Under the pieces are notes generated by a model that did not search any database, was not told where the DNA came from, and was given only the letters and a program-made list of their open reading frames with translations. A DNA stretch of 8,559 nt from an uncultured Oscillospiraceae bacterium (GTDB taxonomy: Bacteria > Bacillota > Clostridia > Oscillospirales > Acutalibacteraceae): NCBI GenBank assembly GCA_910587835.1, contig CAJUNQ010000041.1:1-8559 (forward strand). The letters run 5' to 3'. Position numbers and translations under genes: made by a program. Below are positions 5,161 through 8,559 of this stretch, piece after piece; position 1 is the stretch's first letter, and each line of letters begins with the position of its first letter.

Positions 5161-7389
5161 ATGCCAAAAAAAGAGAAGCGGGCTCCCAAGTCTGCGGGCA
5201 AGGCCCATGGGTTTATTGCCGGGGCGGGGGAGATTGTGGAGCAGGACGTGGGGGACACCCTGCGGAAAAATTACATGCCCTATGCCATGAGCGTGATTTT
5301 GAGCCGGGCCCTGCCGGAGATTGACGGGCTGAAGCCCTCTCAGCGGAAGCTTTTGTACACCATGTACAAGATGGGACTGCTGGGGGAGGGGCGGAAGAAG
5401 TCGGCCACCATTGTGGGTGAGGTGATGAAGCTGAACCCCCACGGGGACTCGGCCATTTATGACACCATGGTGCGGCTCAGCCGGGGATATGAGGCCCTTT
5501 TGCACCCCTATGTGGACAGCAAGGGGAACTTTGGCAAGGCCTACTCCCGGGACATGCAGTGGGCCGCGCCCCGGTACACGGAGGCCAAGCTGGACGGGGT
5601 GTGCAAGGAGTTCTTTCGGGACATTGACCGGGACACCGTGGACTTTGTGGACAACTATGACAACACCATGAAGGAGCCCAGCTTGCTGCCGGGGAGCTTT
5701 CCGGCCATTTTGGCCAACCCCAGCACAGGCATTGCGGTGGGCATGGCCTGCAATATCTGCTCGTTTAACCTGGGGGAGCTGTGCCGCACCACCATTGCCC
5801 TGATGCGGGACCCGGAGGCAGACCTGTTTGAGACCCTGCAGGCCCCGGACTTTGCCGGGGGCGGTCTGCTGATTTTTGACCGGGGGCAGATGGAGAAAAT
5901 CTATGAGACCGGCCGGGGGAGCTTTCGGGTGCGCAGCCGGTGGAGCTATGACAAGTCGGCCAACTGCATTGACGTGACGCAGATTCCTCCCTCCACCAGC
6001 GTGGAGGTGGTGGTGGAGAAGATTATTGAGCTGGCCAAGTCCAACAAGCTGCGGGAGGTGGCGGACGTCCGGGACGAGACGGACCTGGAAGGACTGAAGA
6101 TCACCATTGACCTGAAGCGGGGGACAGACCCGGAGAAGCTGATGGGCAAGCTCTTTAAGCTGACCACCCTGGAGGACAGCTTTGCCTGTAACTTCAATGT
6201 GCTGGTGGGGGGCGTGCCCCGGGTGCTGGGGGTGCGCCAGCTGCTGGAGGAGTGGACGGCCTTTCGGATGGAGTGCGTGCGCAGGAGGACCTATTTCGAC
6301 TTGCAGAAGAAGCGGGAAAAGCTGCACCTGCTGGTGGGCCTGCAGGCCATTCTGCTGGACATTGACAAGGCTGTGCGCATTGTGCGGGAGACTGCCGAGG
6401 AGGCCGAGGTGGTGCCCAACCTGATGATCGGCTTTGGCATTGATGAGGTGCAGGCAGAGTATGTGGCGGAGATTCGGCTGCGGCACCTGAACCGGGAGTA
6501 TATTCTCAAGCGCACGGAGGAGACCAGTCAGCTGGAAAAGGAGATTGGAGAGCTGGAGGGGATTCTGGGCTCTAAGGCGAAGATTCAGAACCTGATCATC
6601 AAGGAGCTGGAAGCTGTGGCCAAGGCCTATGGCAAGCCCCGGCAGACCATTCTGCTGTATGCGGATGAGATTGAGGAGGCGGTGGTCACCGAGGAGCTGC
6701 CGGACTACCCGGTACACCTGTTCTTTACCCAGGAGGGGTATTTTAAGAAGATCACCCCTCAGTCTTTGCGCATGAGCGGAGAGCACAAGCTGAAGGAGGG
6801 GGACGGGCTCTTTCAGGTGATGGAGGCGAAGAATTCCAGCGAGCTGCTGTTCTTCTCGGACCGGTGTCAGGTGTATAAGGCCCGGGCTGCGGACTTTGAC
6901 GACGGCAAGACCAGTTTGCTGGGGGATTATATTCCCGCGAAGCTACAACTGGACGAGGGGGAGCGGGCCATTTTTATGGCGGAGACCACGGACTACAGCG
7001 GGTATATGCTGTTTGTGTTTGAAAACGGCAAGGCAGCCAAGGTGGAGCTGAGCGCCTATCAGACCAAGACCAACCGGCGGAAGCTGATCAGCGCCTACAG
7101 TGATAAGTCGCCGGTGGCGGCAGTGCTGCAGCTGCGGGAGGACCAGGAGGTGCTGCTGACGGCCAGCTCGGGGCGGATGCTGTTGTTCCACACTGGGCTG
7201 GTGGGGGAGAAGTCCACCAAAAACACCCAGGGGGTGCAGGCCATGAACCTGAAGAAGGGCCAGCGGGTGATGAGCGCGGCGCTGTATGAGGAGGGCATGC
7301 TGCGCAGCCCGGAGAGGTACAGAAAGAAGCTGCCCGCCCTGGGCGCGCTGCCGGACGGCGAGGGGAGCGGGGAGCAGCTGGAGCTGTAG
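5161..7389 (+). CDS. parC: Type IIA DNA topoisomerase subunit A, ParC/GyrA-like (probably topoisomerase IV)
   Basis: This 742-residue subunit cuts and rejoins DNA in a type IIA topoisomerase. The N-terminal breakage-reunion domain is clear: YAMSVILSRALPEIDGLKP (41-59), then the winged-helix HGDSAIYDTMVRL (94-106), then AAPRYTEAKL (135-144) with Arg138 and the DNA-linking Tyr139. STGIAVGMACNI (188-199) follows. A helical coiled-coil arm lies at roughly 365-500, ending the core near 510. The C-terminal ~230 residues look like degenerate beta-pinwheel repeats, such as VYKARAADF and TQGVQAMNLKKG. No GyrA-box (QRRGGKG) is visible, which favours topoisomerase IV over gyrase, since that box is needed for supercoiling. 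Ser97 and Asp101 align with E. coli GyrA Ser83 and Asp87, the main quinolone-contact positions. The ATG is the first start after an in-frame stop; only weak AGGAAGG (5141-5147) precedes it. Its partner is the ParE-like subunit encoded at 1076, separated by four genes. Confidence 0.9.
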   Translation: MPKKEKRAPKSAGKAHGFIAGAGEIVEQDVGDTLRKNYMPYAMSVILSRALPEIDGLKPSQRKLLYTMYKMGLLGEGRKKSATIVGEVMKLNPHGDSAIYDTMVRLSRGYEALLHPYVDSKGNFGKAYSRDMQWAAPRYTEAKLDGVCKEFFRDIDRDTVDFVDNYDNTMKEPSLLPGSFPAILANPSTGIAVGMACNICSFNLGELCRTTIALMRDPEADLFETLQAPDFAGGGLLIFDRGQMEKIYETGRGSFRVRSRWSYDKSANCIDVTQIPPSTSVEVVVEKIIELAKSNKLREVADVRDETDLEGLKITIDLKRGTDPEKLMGKLFKLTTLEDSFACNFNVLVGGVPRVLGVRQLLEEWTAFRMECVRRRTYFDLQKKREKLHLLVGLQAILLDIDKAVRIVRETAEEAEVVPNLMIGFGIDEVQAEYVAEIRLRHLNREYILKRTEETSQLEKEIGELEGILGSKAKIQNLIIKELEAVAKAYGKPRQTILLYADEIEEAVVTEELPDYPVHLFFTQEGYFKKITPQSLRMSGEHKLKEGDGLFQVMEAKNSSELLFFSDRCQVYKARAADFDDGKTSLLGDYIPAKLQLDEGERAIFMAETTDYSGYMLFVFENGKAAKVELSAYQTKTNRRKLISAYSDKSPVAAVLQLREDQEVLLTASSGRMLLFHTGLVGEKSTKNTQGVQAMNLKKGQRVMSAALYEEGMLRSPERYRKKLPALGALPDGEGSGEQLEL

Positions 7390-7420
7390 GAGAGCGGCTC
7401 TGGGGGTGTGGGGAGAGGGG

Positions 7421-7451
7421 AAAGCCTCCGGCTTGGGCCGGGGGCTTTTTT
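7421..7451 (+). terminator. Rho-independent terminator after the ParC-like gene
   Basis: AAAGCCTCCGGC (7421-7432) pairs with GCCGGGGGCTTT (7437-7448) around the loop TTGG, giving a 12-bp stem with one G-U pair. A run of six T's follows at 7446-7451. It lies 32 bases past the stop codon and should end the topoisomerase cluster. Confidence 0.92.
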
Positions 7452-7466
7452 GTTGGGTGTGGGTAG

Positions 7467-7505
7467 AAAAAACCCGCGCACTCGGTGGTGGCGAGTGCGC
7501 GGGTT
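7467..7505 (-). terminator. Rho-independent terminator of the minus-strand tRNA-Gly
   Basis: AACCCGCGCACTCG (7471-7484) is perfectly complementary to CGAGTGCGCGGGTT (7492-7505) around a 7-base loop. Read on the minus strand, the 14-bp stem runs into a six-T tract (7472-7467). It begins 15 bases after the tRNA 3' end and faces the terminator of the ParC-like gene, insulating the two convergent units. Confidence 0.92.
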
Positions 7506-7519
7506 GGGGGGAATTATGC

Positions 7520-7593
7520 TGGAGCGGGTGAAGGGAATCGAACCCTCGTATTCAGCTTGGGAAGCTGATGTTCTGCCATTGAACTACACCCGC
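7520..7593 (-). tRNA. tRNA-Gly, anticodon CCC
   Basis: The minus strand folds as a complete 74-base tRNA with an encoded CCA (complement of 7520-7522). The acceptor stem GCGGGTG/CACCCGC is perfect. The D arm is GTTC...GAAC. The anticodon stem TCAGC/GCTGA closes the loop TTCCCAA, placing anticodon CCC at positions 34-36, and the T loop is TTCGATT. It reads GGG glycine codons, which are heavily used in the neighbouring topoisomerase genes. It is transcribed opposite to its neighbours, from its own promoter at 7610-7638. Confidence 0.96.
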
Positions 7594-7609
7594 ATTTCAG
7601 AATAGCTTT

Positions 7610-7638
7610 ATTATACTCCCAACCGGGTGATTTGTCAA
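7610..7638 (-). promoter_or_regulatory. Consensus sigma-A promoter of tRNA-Gly
   Basis: On the minus strand TTGACA (complement of 7633-7638) is followed by exactly 17 bases and then TATAAT (complement of 7610-7615). Both hexamers are perfect. The predicted start near 7603 leaves about a 10-base leader before the tRNA. Confidence 0.93.
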
Positions 7639-7680
7639 GCGGTAAATTTCAAAAAGCATATGGGCAGGACTGCGGAGCTC

Positions 7681-7689
7681 TGTGGATAA
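7681..7689 (-). promoter_or_regulatory. Perfect DnaA box
   Basis: TGTGGATAA on the + strand is the complement of TTATCCACA, an exact match to the DnaA box. It stands alone between the divergent tRNA-Gly and XRE promoters, with no cluster or AT-rich unwinding region like an origin. It may be a regulatory or DnaA-titrating site, or chance. Confidence 0.5.
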
Positions 7690-7705
7690 GTGCGGGTGAT
7701 AAAGC

Positions 7706-7719
7706 TTCACCTTAGTGAA
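7706..7719. promoter_or_regulatory. TTCAC-CTTA-GTGAA inverted repeat, possible operator
   Basis: Two perfect 5-base half-sites separated by four bases lie about 40 bases upstream of the -10 element of the XRE gene. XRE regulators commonly bind such dyads near their own promoters, so autoregulation is plausible. The repeat is short, and I see no second copy in the window. Confidence 0.4.
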
Positions 7720-7739
7720 AAATTCTGAAAAAGGGTGGA

Positions 7740-7755
7740 TTTTTTGTCGAAAAAA
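7740..7755. promoter_or_regulatory. Spo0A-type box (TGTCGAA core) upstream of the XRE gene
   Basis: TTTTTTGTCGAAAAAA contains the 0A-box core TGTCGAA at 7745-7751 with the A/T-rich flanks typical of B. subtilis and clostridial Spo0A sites. It lies between the expected -35 position and the -10 element, a place that could favour repression or replace a weak -35. Phosphorylated Spo0A is the master regulator of sporulation. Binding here is an inference. Confidence 0.5.
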
Positions 7756-7758
7756 GGA

Positions 7759-7764
7759 TATAAT
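7759..7764 (+). promoter_or_regulatory. -10 element of the probable XRE gene promoter
   Basis: A perfect TATAAT lies 50 bases before the start codon. With a 17-base spacer the -35 would be TGGATT, matching TTGACA at only three positions, so the promoter probably needs an activator or is weak. The nearby 0A-type box fits that idea. Confidence 0.6.
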
Positions 7765-7814
7765 ACAAGTGCTTCAGGAAAAAGTGGGCCGCTGAGTGGG
7801 AAGGAGGCGCGGAT

Positions 7815-8267
7815 ATGAGCCACTTTGAGCTCTCGGGGGTTCCGGCTTCCTTGGCAGAGGCTCTGCGCAAATATCGCCTTTTGGCCGGCTTTTCTCAAAA
7901 AAGTGTTGCAGAGGCGCTGGGAATTACCCGCTCTGCCTACACCTATTATGAAACGGGAAAAACATCGCCTGATCCCACTACACTGAACCGCATTGCAAAG
8001 ATGTTTGGCGTACCACTGGAAGTTTTTTTTGTGGACGGGATAGAAACGATTCCGGATGAGCTCTATTTACATGATTCCGGCGCCACAAAGCAGCGGGCGC
8101 CCAGAAAAATCCAAGCGGAGCCTCAACGGATTGGTGACTTAACTGCTGATGAGAAGATGCTGGTGGCATATTTGCGGGGAAGGAATATTCCTGGCGAGAG
8201 AGTGTTGGATCTTATCAAGCAGCTCTATGACGTGCATTTTGAGCCCAATTCACCACCCCTGTTTTGA
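7815..8267 (+). CDS. XRE/Cro-CI family helix-turn-helix transcriptional regulator
   Basis: This 150-residue protein has an N-terminal HTH_3 domain at about 13-72: LAEALRKYRLLAGFSQKSVA (13-32), recognition helix around GITRSAYTYYETGK (36-49), then PTTLNRIAKMFGVPLEVFF (54-72). The YETGK and FGVPLEVFF segments are characteristic of XRE repressors. A linker with basic residues (91-106) leads to a C-terminal part, LTADEKMLVAYLRGRN (109-124) and VLDLIKQLYD (130-139), that is likely helical and may mediate dimerisation. There is no protease or ligand-binding domain. AAGGAGG (7801-7807) is well placed before the ATG. It is a single-gene unit, bounded upstream by a divergent tRNA promoter and downstream by a weak hairpin. 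Spo0A-type boxes on both sides suggest a link to stationary phase or sporulation, though this is unproven. Its codons are less G-rich than those of the topoisomerase cluster. Its targets are unknown. Confidence 0.92.
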   Translation: MSHFELSGVPASLAEALRKYRLLAGFSQKSVAEALGITRSAYTYYETGKTSPDPTTLNRIAKMFGVPLEVFFVDGIETIPDELYLHDSGATKQRAPRKIQAEPQRIGDLTADEKMLVAYLRGRNIPGERVLDLIKQLYDVHFEPNSPPLF

Positions 8268-8290
8268 GTTTGCCAGATCGCAATTTTTTC

Positions 8291-8307
8291 AATGAGCCCT
8301 CATTTTT
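8291..8307 (+). terminator. Weak candidate terminator after the XRE gene
   Basis: AATGA and TCATT pair around GCCC, with a T-run (8303-8307) immediately overlapping the 3' arm and a further T-run upstream at 8285-8289. The stem is short and AT-rich, so termination may be inefficient and some transcripts could continue toward the tRNA-Arg gene. The T-run also overlaps a Spo0A-type box. Confidence 0.4.
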
Positions 8308-8312
8308 CGACA
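8306..8312 (-). promoter_or_regulatory. Second Spo0A-type box, reverse orientation
   Basis: TTCGACA on the + strand is TGTCGAA on the minus strand, the 0A-box core, flanked by A's on its 3' side. It sits 21 bases before a perfect TATAAT (8334-8339), close to where a -35 would be, a position seen at Spo0A-activated promoters. A seven-base core alone has appreciable chance frequency. Confidence 0.4.
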
Positions 8313-8333
8313 TGTTTCGTCCAGGTAAAGGAG

Positions 8334-8339
8334 TATAAT
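8334..8339 (+). promoter_or_regulatory. -10 element of a probable promoter for the structured leader and tRNA-Arg
   Basis: TATAAT is perfect. The -35 at a 17-base spacing is CATGTT, a poor match, so this may be a factor-dependent promoter. The expected start, near 8346, falls at the first base of the structured segment. Confidence 0.5.
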
Positions 8340-8345
8340 GAGGAA

Positions 8346-8390
8346 GTCCTAAGGGCTGTTGCTGGGTGCCCAGTCGCACGAGTTTAGGAC
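8346..8390 (+). ncRNA. Structured segment upstream of tRNA-Arg, possible small RNA or tRNA leader
   Basis: GTCCTAA (8346-8352) pairs perfectly with TTAGGAC (8384-8390), enclosing a 31-base interior that contains CTGG-GTGC-CCAG (8362-8373) and the run GTCGCACGAG. A second small hairpin, CTGCA-TTT-TGCAG, follows at 8408-8420. No ORF or known riboswitch signature is recognised. The start predicted from the -10 element coincides with the outer stem. It may be a stable 5' leader of the tRNA precursor, an independent RNA, or a DNA-level dyad. I do not recognise its family. Confidence 0.4.
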
Positions 8391-8438
8391 GGTTATAAAG
8401 GGGACTGCTGCATTTTGCAGAGTTCATAAATATAATAT

Positions 8439-8515
8439 GCGCTTGTAGCTCAGTTGGATAGAGTATCAGACTCCGACTCTGAGGGCCGCTGGTTCGAATC
8501 CAGTCAAGCGCGCCA
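8439..8515 (+). tRNA. tRNA-Arg, anticodon CCG
   Basis: This is a complete 77-base tRNA with encoded CCA (8513-8515). The acceptor stem GCGCTTG/CAAGCGC is perfect. The D arm is GCTC...GAGT. The anticodon stem TCAGA/TCTGA closes the loop CTCCGAC, giving anticodon CCG at 8473-8475, and the T arm GCTGG-TTCGAAT-CCAGT is normal. It reads CGG, a major arginine codon in the topoisomerase genes. Its leader of about 90 bases is structured. Confidence 0.96.
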
Positions 8516-8521
8516 ATAGTA

Positions 8522-8549
8522 AAAAGCCCTCGGTTTTCCGGGGGCTTTT
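8522..8549 (+). terminator. Rho-independent terminator after tRNA-Arg
   Basis: AAAAGCCCTCGG pairs with CCGGGGGCTTTT around TTTT, giving a 12-bp stem with one G-U pair and a T-run at the 3' side. It lies seven bases after the tRNA. The A-run on the other side means it could also stop transcription from the right. Confidence 0.9.
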
Positions 8550-8559
8550 GAAGTATTAG

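Noticed and set aside
4405..6786. 793-codon open frame on the minus strand, opposite the DUF1349 and ParC-like genes
   Set aside because: It runs across two real genes, has the same antisense composition and shows no motif.
7408..7605. 65-codon + strand open frame crossing the convergent terminators and tRNA-Gly
   Set aside because: It reads through two terminators and the complement of a complete tRNA.
7681..7689. Replication origin around the DnaA box
   Set aside because: There is a single box with no cluster, no AT-rich unwinding element, and no dnaA, dnaN or rep gene.
8346..8390. Integron attC site
   Set aside because: The 7-base arms GTCCTAA/TTAGGAC do not match the RYYYAAC/GTTRRRY core sites, and there is no integrase or cassette.
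8431..8436. TATAAT just before tRNA-Arg as the tRNA promoter
   Set aside because: It ends two bases before the tRNA, so transcription from it would start inside the tRNA. It also lacks a -35.

Overview
The window looks like chromosomal DNA from a G+C-rich, probably spore-forming Clostridia (Oscillospirales-type, in the range of Flavonifractor, Pseudoflavonifractor or Lawsonibacter). This assignment is inference. It rests on strong AGGAGG-type ribosome binding sites, a divergent clostridial type IIA topoisomerase pair, tRNA genes that encode CCA, consensus sigma-A promoter elements and Spo0A-type boxes. The + strand is very G-rich across the protein genes.

Layout. Bases 1-436 hold no convincing gene. 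They start with two long copies and one partial copy of a ~103-bp G-rich tandem repeat, each carrying a hairpin. A GNAT acetyltransferase (437-883) follows, ending in a probable terminator. After a leader with a 22-bp perfect palindrome comes a co-directional cluster on the + strand: a ParE/GyrB-like topoisomerase subunit (1076-3058), a DUF1905 protein, a DUF2200 protein, a histidine-phosphatase-family enzyme, a DUF1349 protein and a ParC/GyrA-like topoisomerase subunit (5161-7389). The two topoisomerase subunits should form one A2B2 enzyme, probably topoisomerase IV. Here they are separated by about 2.1 kb carrying four apparently unrelated small genes.

Two facing terminators (7421-7451 on +, 7467-7505 on -) separate this cluster from a minus-strand tRNA-Gly(CCC), which has a textbook TTGACA-17-TATAAT promoter. 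The less G-rich 7595-7814 interval also holds a perfect DnaA box, a TTCAC/GTGAA inverted repeat, a Spo0A-type box and a -10 element. These lead into an XRE-family regulator (7815-8267). Downstream are a weak hairpin, a second Spo0A-type box, another -10 element, an undescribed structured segment (8346-8390) and tRNA-Arg(CCG), closed by a strong terminator.

How it fits together. The main unit supplies a chromosome-decatenating topoisomerase. The two tRNAs read GGG and CGG, codons used heavily in the topoisomerase genes. The XRE gene sits in its own unit and may respond to Spo0A. I see no CRISPR array, insertion sequence, phage module or recognisable defence system. The main oddities are the split topoisomerase operon, the lysine in the ParE-like TOPRIM motif, the paired Spo0A-type boxes and the structured segments at 1-278 and 8346-8390.
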